From assembly GCA_003514205.1 (NCBI GenBank), contig DORQ01000162.1, positions 1 to 9,064 on the forward strand: a stretch of 9,064 bases of DNA, in the 5' to 3' direction. The position numbers were made by a program, and so were the translations under genes. The stretch's first letter is position 1, and each line of letters opens with the position of its first letter. The notes under the pieces are model-generated. The model worked only from the letters and a program-made list of their open reading frames with translations, did not search any database and was not told the origin of the DNA. Shown one piece after another: positions 1 through 6,726 of this stretch. The stretch comes from Acidimicrobiaceae bacterium (GTDB taxonomy: Bacteria > Actinomycetota > Acidimicrobiia > Acidimicrobiales > Microtrichaceae).

Positions 1-1077
1 GAGGCTCGCTGCCATCGAGGCGGTAGCGAGGCCCGTCGCTTCAACCCCGTTTACCGGCAGGAATTCAGCCGCCTGACGGTTGCCGTACGTAATCGTTCCT
101 GTCTTGTCGAGCAGCAGTGTCGCGCAGTCGCCTGCGGCCTCGACCGCGCGGCCCGACATCGCCAGAACATTGCGGCGAATGAGTCGATCCATTCCAGCGA
201 TACCGATCGCGGAGAGCAAACCGCCGATCGTTGTGGGGATGAGGCACACCAAGAGGGCTGTGAGGACGACCACTGACTGCTTGGCGCCGGAGTACTGGGC
301 AAAGGCCTGCAACGTCACAGTGGCAAGAAGGAAGATGATGGTGAGTCCTGCCAGCAAGATGTTGAGAGCGATCTCGTTTGGGGTCTTCTTGCGCTCCGAG
401 CCCTCGACAAGCGCAATCATCCGGTCAACGAAGGTCTCACCGGGCCGAGCAGTGATGAGCACCACAATCTCGTCGGAGAGCACCCGCGTGCCGCCAGTTA
501 CTGCCGAGCGATCGCCACCAGATTCCCGCACTACCGGTGCTGATTCACCCGTTATTGCGGACTCATCAACCGTGGCAATCCCTTCGATGATGTCGCCGTC
601 GGACGGGATGATCTCCCCAGCGGAAACCACGACCTTGTCGTGGAATTCGAGATCGGCACTGGATATCTCTTCGATCGAGAGGTCATCTCTTCGGCGGCGA
701 GCGATGGTCTCGCTCCGTGTCTTGCGAAGCGTCTCGGCCTGGGCCTTGCCCCGTCCCTCGGCCACCGCCTCTGCAAGGTTGGCGAACAGGACTGTAAACC
801 AAAGAAATACGGCAGTCACACCTGCGAAGAGGTTCTCTGCGGCCGTCGACGAGCCGAAGTCGATGACGAACAGCACCGTCGTGAGCACGCTTCCGACGAG
901 CACGACGAACATCACTGGGTTCTTTGCCTGCGTGCGGGGATGCAGCTTCTTGATGGCGTCGACAACGGCGGAGCGAAGAATTGAGGGGTCAATTACCTTC
1001 GGTCCATCATCGGGCAGAGAAGTGTGCGAGGTCGCTGCTGCGTGGCCAGATTCCGGTTCAAGTATTGAAGTAGACAT
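1..1077 (-). CDS. kdpB: Potassium-transporting P-type ATPase subunit B (5' part, cut by the window edge)
   Basis: This is the catalytic subunit of the KdpFABC K+ pump, an inner-membrane P-type ATPase that hydrolyses ATP to drive K+ through KdpA. Only the first 359 codons are present and the frame stays open to base 1; the family is usually about 680-700 aa, so roughly half is missing. Visible in order: a hydrophilic N-terminus; two membrane spans at about 54-73 and 84-100; the actuator domain with TGES at 176-179; a membrane region ending in the IPTTIGG motif; and the phosphorylation motif DKTGT with Asp324. The N-terminus is about 17 residues longer than E. coli KdpB (Asp307), and Ser179 of TGES aligns with E. 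coli Ser162, reported there as an inhibitory phosphorylation site. The start ATG (1077-1075) has a clear AGGAG about 7 nt upstream and lies 9 nt after the kdpA stop. Identification is secure. Confidence 0.97.
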   Translation of the reverse strand, partial: MSTSILEPESGHAAATSHTSLPDDGPKVIDPSILRSAVVDAIKKLHPRTQAKNPVMFVVLVGSVLTTVLFVIDFGSSTAAENLFAGVTAVFLWFTVLFANLAEAVAEGRGKAQAETLRKTRSETIARRRRDDLSIEEISSADLEFHDKVVVSAGEIIPSDGDIIEGIATVDESAITGESAPVVRESGGDRSAVTGGTRVLSDEIVVLITARPGETFVDRMIALVEGSERKKTPNEIALNILLAGLTIIFLLATVTLQAFAQYSGAKQSVVVLTALLVCLIPTTIGGLLSAIGIAGMDRLIRRNVLAMSGRAVEAAGDCATLLLDKTGTITYGNRQAAEFLPVNGVEATGLATASMAASL

Positions 1078-1086
1078 ATTCGGCTC

Positions 1087-2796
1087 CTAGAGGCCAAGCT
1101 GCTCGACGATGGGACCAAGTGCGAGGATCGGAAAGTACGTCAGGCCCACGACAATGACGACAACGCCGACGAGCAGTCCCGTGAACAGCGGGGTCCCAGT
1201 GGGAAACGTGCCCGCTGATGGCGGGATTTTCTGTTTGCGAACCAGCGAACCTGAGATAGCTAGCGCAGGGATGATGAGGAAGAACCTCCCCACGAGCATC
1301 GACAGCCCGAGTGTCGTCTGATACCAAGTCGAGGTGACGGTGAGACCGCCGAATGCCGACCCATTGTTGTTTCCTGCTGATGTGTAGGCGTACACAATCT
1401 CCGACAGGCCATGGGGGCCGGGGTTGAGCCGACCTGAGAGACCTGATCCGGTGACCGCCGCAACCGCTGCGAATCCCAGCACCACGAGCGGAACGAAGAG
1501 GATGTACAGCACGACGAGCTTGATCTCGCCAGCCTGAATACGCTTGCCGAGATATTCGGGAGTTCGTCCGACCATCAAGCCTGCGATAAATACTGCCGTG
1601 AGGACGAAGATCAACATTCCGTAGAGCCCCGCACCCACCCCTCCGGGTGCGACCTCGCCAAGCATCATGTTGAACATCGCCACGCCACCGCCAACGGGAG
1701 TGAGCGAGTCGTGCGCGCAGTTCACTGCCCCAGTGGAAGTCGCGGTGGTGGCCGGTGCATATATCCCACACCCCGCCGCCCCAAATCGCAGTTCCTTTCC
1801 CTCCAGGTTGCCCCCAGCCTGCGTCGAGCCGTGGTCCTGGGTGACGCCGAGTCCATCCAACTTCGGGCTTCCGTCGAGCTCCGCCCAGGTGGTCAAACCC
1901 ACGCCAACGCCGAGCAGGATCACCATTGCCGCTGCAACCACGTAGCCCTGTTTGCGGTCGCCGACCATACGACCGAAGGCGAAGGTGAGAGCAAACGGGA
2001 TCAACAGGAGCAGAAAGATCTGAAGCAGATTCGTGAATCCGTTCGGGTTCTCGAATGGGTGCATCGAATTGGCATTGAAGAACCCACCGCCATTGGTGCC
2101 GAGTTGTTTGATCGCCTCCTGGCTCGCCACCGGTCCACCGGGGATCACCTGCCGGGCGCCTTCAAGAGTTGTGACCGTTGTTCCGCCACCGAGGTTCTGA
2201 ATCACGCCAGCAGCAGACATGACGAGAGCGGCAGCCGTAGCGATTGGGAGCAGGACTCGGAAGGTTCCGCGAACGAGGTCCACCCAGAAATTGCCAATCG
2301 TGTCGACACGGGCACGAGAGAGCCCTCGGATCAGGGCCACGGCAACGCAGAGCCCCACACCTGCCGATACGAAATTCTGAACGGCAAGACCCGCCATCTG
2401 TGTGAGGTGGCTCATTGTCGATTCACCCGAGTACGACTGCCAGTTCGTGTTGGTGACGAAACTCACGGCAGTGTTCCACGCGACGCTGGGTGCTACGGCG
2501 CCGTGGCCGCCGTTGTCGAGTGGCAACAGTCCCTGTATCCGCTGTAGGAGGTAGAGGCCGAGTACCGAGGTGAGACTGAACGCAAGAACGGACAGGGCGT
2601 AGGCGTTCCATCGCTGCTCCCTCTCAGGGTCGACTCGCATGGCACGGAGAACAACTCGCTCCGCTGTGCAGATCCATCGATCGCCCGGCGCCGGACCATC
2701 GCCAAACACGGCGGCGAGGTAGCGACCAAGCAATGGGCATGCGATGGCCAACGCGGCAATGAGCAGCGCGAGTTGGGCCCAATTTGCTGCACTCAT
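1087..2796 (-). CDS. kdpA: Potassium-transporting ATPase subunit A, the K+ channel-like subunit
   Basis: KdpA is the ten-span membrane subunit that selects and binds K+ in KdpFABC. The 569-aa product has normal length (family about 557-600). All four selectivity-filter regions can be read: TNTNWQSY at 115-122, [11 protein letters not shown] at 233-243, [11 protein letters not shown] at 380-390 and [12 protein letters not shown] at 471-482. The periplasmic loop before the third filter carries two Cys residues (about 343 and 360). The frame is open further upstream to 3000, but that extension is hydrophilic, unlike KdpA, and is the shadow of kdpF and orf58. The ATG at 2796 begins MSAANWAQ, as expected for the family, and shares its A with the kdpF stop (TGATG). 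No strong Shine-Dalgarno is visible, so translational coupling to kdpF is likely. Confidence 0.97.
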   Translation of the reverse strand: MSAANWAQLALLIAALAIACPLLGRYLAAVFGDGPAPGDRWICTAERVVLRAMRVDPEREQRWNAYALSVLAFSLTSVLGLYLLQRIQGLLPLDNGGHGAVAPSVAWNTAVSFVTNTNWQSYSGESTMSHLTQMAGLAVQNFVSAGVGLCVAVALIRGLSRARVDTIGNFWVDLVRGTFRVLLPIATAAALVMSAAGVIQNLGGGTTVTTLEGARQVIPGGPVASQEAIKQLGTNGGGFFNANSMHPFENPNGFTNLLQIFLLLLIPFALTFAFGRMVGDRKQGYVVAAAMVILLGVGVGLTTWAELDGSPKLDGLGVTQDHGSTQAGGNLEGKELRFGAAGCGIYAPATTATSTGAVNCAHDSLTPVGGGVAMFNMMLGEVAPGGVGAGLYGMLIFVLTAVFIAGLMVGRTPEYLGKRIQAGEIKLVVLYILFVPLVVLGFAAVAAVTGSGLSGRLNPGPHGLSEIVYAYTSAGNNNGSAFGGLTVTSTWYQTTLGLSMLVGRFFLIIPALAISGSLVRKQKIPPSAGTFPTGTPLFTGLLVGVVVIVVGLTYFPILALGPIVEQLGL

Positions 2797-2885
2797 CAGA
2801 ACCGGTCCGGGAGGACGAGCGCGGCGAGCAGATAGACCGTCAGTAGTGCCGAGACGATGAGTCCGACAATGTCCTCGCCGCTCAT
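2796..2885 (-). CDS. kdpF: KdpF, small stabilising subunit of the K+-transporting ATPase
   Basis: This is a 29-residue single-span membrane peptide, [15 protein letters not shown] followed by [14 protein letters not shown]. It matches the KdpF pattern: a short polar start, one hydrophobic helix (about 6-24) and a C-terminal P-(D/E)-R-F. In E. coli KdpF packs against KdpA and stabilises the complex. It sits directly before kdpA, as in other kdpFABC operons. Its ATG overlaps the stop of orf58 (ATGA) and its TGA overlaps the kdpA start by one base. Being so short, it would be missed by many gene callers, but sequence and position together make it secure. Confidence 0.93.
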   Translation of the reverse strand: MSGEDIVGLIVSALLTVYLLAALVLPDRF

Positions 2886-3058
2886 GATGCGGTGACCGCG
2901 CGCGTCGATTCGGCTGAACCCTGGGGGTGGTTGGCCGCGGTGTCCTGTATGGCTCCGGCTTGGAGATCCTCACCGATGAAGAACTCACACGCCCGAACAA
3001 GGAGCGTTGCGAGACCGAAAAAGAGTCCAGTCATGAGTACGAAAAGTGCGTCAGCCAT
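2882..3058 (-). CDS. Uncharacterised 58-aa single-span membrane protein leading the kdp operon (orf58)
   Basis: The 58-residue product has one hydrophobic segment (about 4-22, [20 protein letters not shown], ending in Arg) and then a polar, Ala/Ser/Glu-rich tail of about 30 residues (from [18 protein letters not shown] to the C-terminus). I do not recognise a named family. I recall small unannotated membrane ORFs ahead of kdpF in some kdp operons but cannot confirm homology from here. The case for a real gene is its position: the stop overlaps the kdpF ATG as ATGA, it is the first frame of the operon, and its membrane-span-plus-tail layout is coherent. The ATG at 3058 has only a weak GGA upstream. 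It could be an accessory subunit of the Kdp pump, a leader peptide that couples translation, or a spurious frame; I favour a real small protein. Confidence 0.72.
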   Translation of the reverse strand: MADALFVLMTGLFFGLATLLVRACEFFIGEDLQAGAIQDTAANHPQGSAESTRAVTAS

Positions 3059-3282
3059 TGTGCCATCCGTTCAGGAAGATCAAGTTCCGGATACCCCGGT
3101 TATGGGGCTCGTGGTCATCCTGCGACGACCCTCAGGCGATTGGAAGAGTCTTGACGCAATCCTGATACGGCATCGGTGAAAATTGGCGTGATCCGTATGC
3201 TCCCCCTCTGAGAAGCGCCACGAGGCAACTTTCCCAGTAGGCCCCCGTCGGTGCGACGACGACCCGAGTCTTCCCGCGGGAT
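3059..3282 (-). promoter_or_regulatory. Intergenic region before the kdp operon with an 11-bp-period direct repeat
   Basis: These 224 bp separate the prepilin peptidase stop from orf58, and no gene is visible in them. On the minus strand TCAGGA (3165-3160) is followed by TCAAGA (3154-3149) with start-to-start spacing of 11 bp. Tandem half-sites at about one helical turn are typical of OmpR/PhoB-family regulators, the family of KdpE. The repeat lies about 90-105 bp before the orf58 start, a reasonable operator position. I cannot pick convincing -35 and -10 boxes. A short CCCC/GGGG hairpin is possible nearer the start. The KdpE link is inference. Confidence 0.35.
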
Positions 3283-4083
3283 CTAGCCCGGCAGGATGGC
3301 GGAGTGAAAGATCACTACGAGGAGGGTGCCCATCGCGAGGCCTGGCCCGAAGGGGCTGAACTTGTTCGCGAGACCGAATCGAATGCGGGCCGGCACGGCG
3401 TAGAGCAGGTAGACGATGCAGGCAACGAGCAGGCCATATACCGGGAGAAATACGCTGATCCAGCCAAGGTAGAGGCCGAGTACAGCCCCTAGTCGAACAT
3501 CGCCAAAGCCCATTGCGGAAGGGCTGATGACGTTCAGGAGAAAGAGAAACCCGAAGTATCCGGCAGCACCGATGAGGGCCGGCACCAACATGTCGGGCTT
3601 TCCCAGTAGTGCAGAGGCGAGGGCGATCGTTGCAACCCCGCCTGCCAATCCAACCCAGGCGACCTTCTTTGGAATCAGCATCGTCCGGAAATCAACCACT
3701 GCGGCAACTACCAGAACTGGAGGGAGCCACAGGAACGCCACGAGGTGAACGCCAAGTCCCCAGGCGGCGGCGACGGCACAGATGGCCGAGAAGGTGAGGA
3801 GCTGGGTGATCCACCAGCTGCTTGGCAGCCGCTCACCACACTCTGCGCACCTCAGACTCCGCAGTGGTAGTGCCTCGATGGCGGTCACCTCATGGAGGCA
3901 GTGTGGACATGTTGCGGCACTGAGCTCTGCGAACTCCCAACCCTCGGAATCCTCAGCAACTCGGTAGCGGTGAACCAGCCAGGCGGACAACCATGCAGCA
4001 GTCACTGCCCAGACCGCAATGGCCCCGAGTGCGAGCGGGCTTGTTGAACCGATGAGTGCCAGAGGAGTGACAATGCCAAGCAT
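3283..4083 (-). CDS. Prepilin peptidase, A24 aspartic protease family (PilD/TadV-like)
   Basis: This integral-membrane aspartic protease is expected to cut the leader of type IV pilin-like proteins at the cytoplasmic face. The 266-aa product has several hydrophobic spans. Visible features: an N-terminal span; a cytoplasmic loop with CPHC (Cys59, Cys62) and CAEC (Cys79, Cys82), the zinc-binding cysteines found in bifunctional PilD enzymes; the first catalytic Asp131 in VVDFRTMLIPKK; and the second, Asp195, in GFGDVRLGA, the GxGD signature. FGPGLAMG at 245-252 is the usual C-terminal motif. The N-terminal domain is shorter and more divergent than in PilD, so whether it also N-methylates pilins is open. 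The ATG has AGGA about 6 nt upstream. It lies 87 bp after the RraB-like gene on the same strand. No pilin or secretion ATPase is in view. Confidence 0.9.
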   Translation of the reverse strand: MLGIVTPLALIGSTSPLALGAIAVWAVTAAWLSAWLVHRYRVAEDSEGWEFAELSAATCPHCLHEVTAIEALPLRSLRCAECGERLPSSWWITQLLTFSAICAVAAAWGLGVHLVAFLWLPPVLVVAAVVDFRTMLIPKKVAWVGLAGGVATIALASALLGKPDMLVPALIGAAGYFGFLFLLNVISPSAMGFGDVRLGAVLGLYLGWISVFLPVYGLLVACIVYLLYAVPARIRFGLANKFSPFGPGLAMGTLLVVIFHSAILPG

Positions 4084-4170
4084 TGCTTCCTATCGGCAGA
4101 TTGTGGTCACGCGTAAGCGCGAAATCTGGTCGAGCGAGGACGCGGCAAAGGTCTCGCTGACAGGTGAAGG

Positions 4171-4575
4171 TCAGCCTCGCTTGAGTGCAGCGCGAATCGC
4201 TGTCAGATCGTCTGGATCCAGACGAACGTCGAGGTCGTCTGCGTCGCCCAGCGCCCAGCCTTCGTACCGCGATCCGGGTGAACGAGAACAGAGCAGGGTG
4301 AAGAACGACCGCGCCAGCGTGATGCCTTCTAACGTCGGGATCTCCTGCCGCTCAGCGACCACCATCCACCCAGGGTGGGTGGCGGCCTCACATGCCGAGG
4401 AGCTGTACCCGGCCTCGATGCACTGTTGCCGGAGTAGCACTGCAGCATGAGGGGTGATCACAGAGACAACGTGGCGAAATGGATGGCGTGCTGAGGTATC
4501 GAGGCCTGAATTAACGAGACGTTGAAGGTCGACCGCATCCTGGTCGGGCTGATCGCCAGGTTCGGGTTGCTCCAT
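4171..4575 (-). CDS. RraB-fold protein (regulator of ribonuclease activity B-like)
   Basis: The 134-aa acidic protein resembles the RraB / ribonuclease E inhibitor family. The central part fits that fold: a strand HVVSVITP (35-42), a helix that pairs with GYSSSACEA (56-64), a strand in GWMVVAERQEIP (69-80), a long helix, and the closing YEGWAL (104-109), matching the family's YDGW ending. In E. coli RraB binds RNase E and limits its cleavage; in high-G+C Gram-positives the family is widespread but its partner is unknown, so the role is unassigned. I chose ATG 4575; a TTG at 4644 in frame would add 23 unsupported residues. No good ribosome binding site is seen for either. It heads the pair with the prepilin peptidase and faces the exporter gene across 138 bp. 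Confidence 0.68.
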   Translation of the reverse strand: MEQPEPGDQPDQDAVDLQRLVNSGLDTSARHPFRHVVSVITPHAAVLLRQQCIEAGYSSSACEAATHPGWMVVAERQEIPTLEGITLARSFFTLLCSRSPGSRYEGWALGDADDLDVRLDPDDLTAIRAALKRG

Positions 4576-4713
4576 GACTGATGAGTTCGATTTCGGGCCG
4601 CCAAACCGCACATTTCGGAGTGTACCAAGGAATTCAGATTTCAACTATCCGGTGGGAAGAGCTGGAATAGCAGGGCGAGGCAGTGGGTGTCTGGGGCAAC
4701 ATAGAGTGCGCTG
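4576..4713. promoter_or_regulatory. Divergent intergenic region between the RraB-like gene and the EamA exporter
   Basis: This 138-bp gap lies between two genes transcribed away from each other, so it should hold both promoters. For the plus-strand gene, TAGAGT (4702-4707) sits just 6 bases before the ATG, where a -10 box would place transcription start at or near the start codon. The exporter has no clear Shine-Dalgarno, so a leaderless mRNA is possible. No convincing -35 is visible on either strand. The assignment rests on position and one weak hexamer. Confidence 0.35.
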
Positions 4714-5565
4714 ATGGAGATCCTGCTCGCCGCACTGTCAGCGGTCGCATATGGTGCGGCCGACTTTCTCGGCGGAAAGGCGTCAAAGTCCGCACCGGCC
4801 CTTGTCGTGACCGGTTGGTCACAGCTGGTTGGGCTTGTGTCGGTCACAATGGCCGCGGCGGTGTTCGGGTGGAGCCGAATCCTCGAGGCTGATCTTCTGT
4901 GGGGGGCAGGCGCGGGTGTCGCAGGAGCCGTGGGGCTCGTGCTGTTGTACTCGGGCCTCGCCGTGGCGCCAATGGCGGTGGTGGCGCCAATCACAGCGAT
5001 CTGTGCTGCGACGGTCCCAGTTGTGGTGGGCATCGCTTCGGGTGACCGGCCTCGGCCAATCGCGCTTGTCGGCATGGCCCTTGCAATCCCCGCGATCTTG
5101 CTGATCTCCAGAGAGGATCGCTCGGACCCCGAGGTCGCAAAGATCTCCATCGGCCGAGTGCTTGGGTTGAGCATGAGCAGTGGCCTGGCATTTGGCTTCT
5201 TCTATGTGGCGTTCGCCCAATGCGACACTCGGGCGGGGTTATGGCCCGCAGTGGCGGCCAGGGTTGCCTCGGTGGTCCTTGTGGCCGGGATCATCGCCGT
5301 CACCGGCGAGCGAGCACAGGTTGCCCGAGGGCACCGACTCGCAATCATCGGTATCGGTCTTCTCGACATCGCGGCGAACTGTCTGTACCTCGTGGCCAGC
5401 CAACGGGGGTTGCTGTCCATCGTCTCAGTGGTGGCCTCGATGTATCCAGCCTCGACGGTGGTGCTCGCCTGGTTTGTACTGCGTGAGCGGATGAATCGAC
5501 ATCAACTCATGGGAGTCTGCGCTGCAGCGCTCGCTGTGGGGCTTGTTGCTGCGGGAAGATCCTGA
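4714..5565 (+). CDS. DMT-superfamily EamA-type transporter
   Basis: The 283-aa product is very hydrophobic, with about ten membrane spans arranged as two repeated EamA halves (about 1-130 and 145-283). Family marks are the N-terminal AYGAADFLGGKASK, the end of the first half LLYSGLAVAPMAVVAPITA, and the C-terminal SMYPASTVVLAWFVLRERM followed by a last span. EamA proteins usually export small metabolites or amino acids, or act as permeases; substrate cannot be read from sequence. The ATG has no strong ribosome binding site; a -10-like hexamer very close by suggests a leaderless transcript. It is the only plus-strand gene here, and its last 64 bp overlap the end of the IspD-like gene tail to tail. 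Substrate link to either neighbour would be a guess. Confidence 0.9.
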   Translation: MEILLAALSAVAYGAADFLGGKASKSAPALVVTGWSQLVGLVSVTMAAAVFGWSRILEADLLWGAGAGVAGAVGLVLLYSGLAVAPMAVVAPITAICAATVPVVVGIASGDRPRPIALVGMALAIPAILLISREDRSDPEVAKISIGRVLGLSMSSGLAFGFFYVAFAQCDTRAGLWPAVAARVASVVLVAGIIAVTGERAQVARGHRLAIIGIGLLDIAANCLYLVASQRGLLSIVSVVASMYPASTVVLAWFVLRERMNRHQLMGVCAAALAVGLVAAGRS

Positions 5566-6194
5566 CGTGCCTGGAGAATTGCTGCAGCCAAGCGAAGGTC
5601 GCTCGGTGTGGTGATGTGAAGATTGTCGGGTTCGCCTGGGATGTACGACATGGGATGGCCCAGCCCGACCATGAGTGACGCATCGTCGGTTGTATCCCTC
5701 GAGGCGAGGTGGGCATCGCGCAGCTTGTCGACCCAAAACACCATCGGCATCTGCATGGTGAAGACCCCCTCTTTGGACTGGGCCCGTTGAACAATCCCGC
5801 CGTCAACCCATGCCATCGTGTTGGCCAACGCCAACAGTGGAAGACACCCTGCAACCAGGTCTGTGCAACCAGCGACGGCCTCGTGAAACAATCGTGGTGC
5901 TGCCAAGGGATGCGCGGCATCGTGGATGAGTACCCGCTCCGCCGAGTCCGGAAGTGCAGCGAGGCCTGCCCGGACAGAGTCCGCTCGCTCAGGTCCGCCC
6001 ACAACGACGAGGTCGGCGCTGCAACGTAGGTTCTCTGTTGCTTGCGGGACCACCACGACCACATGTGAGCAGCTCAGCCGAACCAGATTGATCGCGTGTT
6101 CCAGGAGTGTCACACCGCCGAGGAGTTCGAACTGTTTATGCCCGCCAAACCTTCGCCCCTCGCCACCAGCGAGCACGATGCCCCAGACGTCCAT
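5502..6194 (-). CDS. IspD-like cytidylyltransferase with altered active-site positions
   Basis: The 230-aa protein has the IspD fold (2-C-methyl-D-erythritol 4-phosphate cytidylyltransferase, MEP pathway) and length (family about 225-240). Motifs: nucleotide loop LAGGEGRRFGGHKQF (8-22, keeping Arg and Lys20); GGPERADSVRAGL (66-78); HDAAHP (91-96); TDDASLM (169-175); and NLHITTPSDL (191-200). Several positions differ from canonical IspD: HDAARP reads HDAAHP (His95), the DT-(I/M)-K segment reads ANTM (124-127), the catalytic Arg before the substrate strand reads Lys141, QTPQ reads QMPM (148-151), and N-(I/V)-K-(I/V)-T reads NLHIT (His193). It may be a paralogue using another polyol-phosphate or phosphonate substrate. 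I chose ATG 6194 because GGAG lies 6 nt upstream; a TTG at 6224 would overlap the gene before. The last ~20 residues are an Ala/Thr-rich tail encoded opposite the exporter gene. Confidence 0.82.
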   Translation of the reverse strand: MDVWGIVLAGGEGRRFGGHKQFELLGGVTLLEHAINLVRLSCSHVVVVVPQATENLRCSADLVVVGGPERADSVRAGLAALPDSAERVLIHDAAHPLAAPRLFHEAVAGCTDLVAGCLPLLALANTMAWVDGGIVQRAQSKEGVFTMQMPMVFWVDKLRDAHLASRDTTDDASLMVGLGHPMSYIPGEPDNLHITTPSDLRLAAAILQARQDLPAATSPTASAAAQTPMS

Positions 6195-6213
6195 TCGAAT
6201 CTCCAACAGCCGG

Positions 6214-6693
6214 TCAGGTGCCAATGACTGGCTGCGCGAGTCTCAGGCGATCATCGAAACCCTCGTCCCAGGGCAGCTTGCCCTGCTTGTCGGGCCACAC
6301 AAATTGTGCCACCCGAAAGGCTTGATCATCGTGGTACGCACGAGCCGTCTCGAAGAGGTCGCCAAACTCCTCGAGGGAAACTGGCAACATTGCCGAGGGC
6401 AGGTCGGAATCCAAAAGCCCAGTGAACACGCCGTTTGGAATGACTCCTCCAGCACTCAGATGCATGGCGATCATTTCCAGCAGGCCCCGGGCAGCAACAG
6501 GTTGCAGGCCGAAGATGACCACCTCGGGATGATCGTAAGAGTCTTCAAAACCAATGGTGTAGGTGTAGCCGGGGGTCGGCGGGTCCTCCACTGCAGCCAT
6601 CGGCTCGGCGCACCAACCCTGCGTCTCGATGACCCACCGGATCTTGTCGAGATGCGCCATGTCGCGGTCTGGGAACACATCTTCCTGGGTCAT
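6214..6693 (-). CDS. DUF4262 domain protein
   Basis: The 159-aa protein matches the DUF4262 family of unknown function: an N-terminal helix LDKIRWVIETQGWC (15-28), then TYTIGFEDSYDHPEVVIFGL (44-63), a helix, and the C-terminal FRVAQFVWPDKQGKLPWDEG (126-145). No catalytic residues are established for the family, and I assign no function. It lies between the adenylating ligase and the IspD-like gene on the same strand, 30 nt after the ligase stop and 19 nt before the IspD-like ATG. Three ATG codons crowd the 5' end because the region is a 17-bp tandem repeat. I prefer ATG 6693, which has AGGA at a 6-nt spacing; ATG 6717 is in frame and adds eight residues (MPYDPGCA) that look like translated repeat. 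Confidence 0.82.
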   Translation of the reverse strand: MTQEDVFPDRDMAHLDKIRWVIETQGWCAEPMAAVEDPPTPGYTYTIGFEDSYDHPEVVIFGLQPVAARGLLEMIAMHLSAGGVIPNGVFTGLLDSDLPSAMLPVSLEEFGDLFETARAYHDDQAFRVAQFVWPDKQGKLPWDEGFDDRLRLAQPVIGT

Positions 6694-6726
6694 AGCGCAT
6701 CCTGGGTCATAGGGCATCCTGGGTCA
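6676..6726 (-). repeat. 17-bp tandem repeat duplicating a translation start site
   Basis: On the minus strand TGACCCAGGATGCCCTA (6726-6710) is followed at once by TGACCCAGGATGCGCTA (6709-6693), with one mismatch, and then by a partial copy TGACCCAGGA (6692-6683). The first TGA is the ligase stop codon. Each unit supplies AGGA and is followed 6 nt later by ATG, so the repeat duplicates a ribosome binding site plus start codon. The upstream ATG (6710) opens a six-codon frame, MTQDAL, whose TGA (6692-6690) overlaps the preferred DUF4262 start as ATGA. Confidence 0.85.
6690..6710 (-). other. Six-codon mini-ORF (MTQDAL) created by the duplicated start site
   Basis: The frame starts at ATG 6710 with AGGA 6 nt upstream and stops at TGA 6692-6690, which overlaps the ATG of the DUF4262 gene at 6693. 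Its first residues, MTQ, copy those of the DUF4262 protein (MTQED). It can act as an upstream frame that loads ribosomes for the real gene by termination-reinitiation. Whether it is translated is unknown. Confidence 0.4.

Noticed and set aside
80..1090. Long plus-strand open frame (336 codons) opposite kdpB
   Set aside because: It is antisense to a frame with intact KdpB motifs (TGES, IPTTIGG, DKTGT). Its own translation is Ser/Thr/Arg-rich with no recognisable domain, as expected from a high-G+C shadow.
1711..2547. Plus-strand open frame opposite kdpA
   Set aside because: It is antisense to the KdpA selectivity-filter coding region; low-complexity, charged translation with no motif.
2797..3000. 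N-terminal extension of the kdpA frame
   Set aside because: It is out of frame with, and overlaps, kdpF and orf58; the translation is Arg/Pro-rich and unlike KdpA.
1..3058. A c-di-AMP (ydaO-type) riboswitch controlling kdp
   Set aside because: The 224-bp upstream region is open but shows none of the long paired structure or conserved elements I would need to call one.
3246..3281. Possible terminator after the prepilin peptidase: palindrome TCCCGCGGGA (3272-3281) and a 5-bp stem at 3246-3258
   Set aside because: The stems are very short and no T-run follows on the minus strand, so an intrinsic terminator is not supported.
4156..4175. Inverted repeat GCTGAC/GTCAGC with an 8-nt loop at the end of the RraB-like gene
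   Set aside because: A 6-bp stem without a T-tract can occur by chance; the prepilin peptidase follows on the same strand, so a terminator is not needed here.
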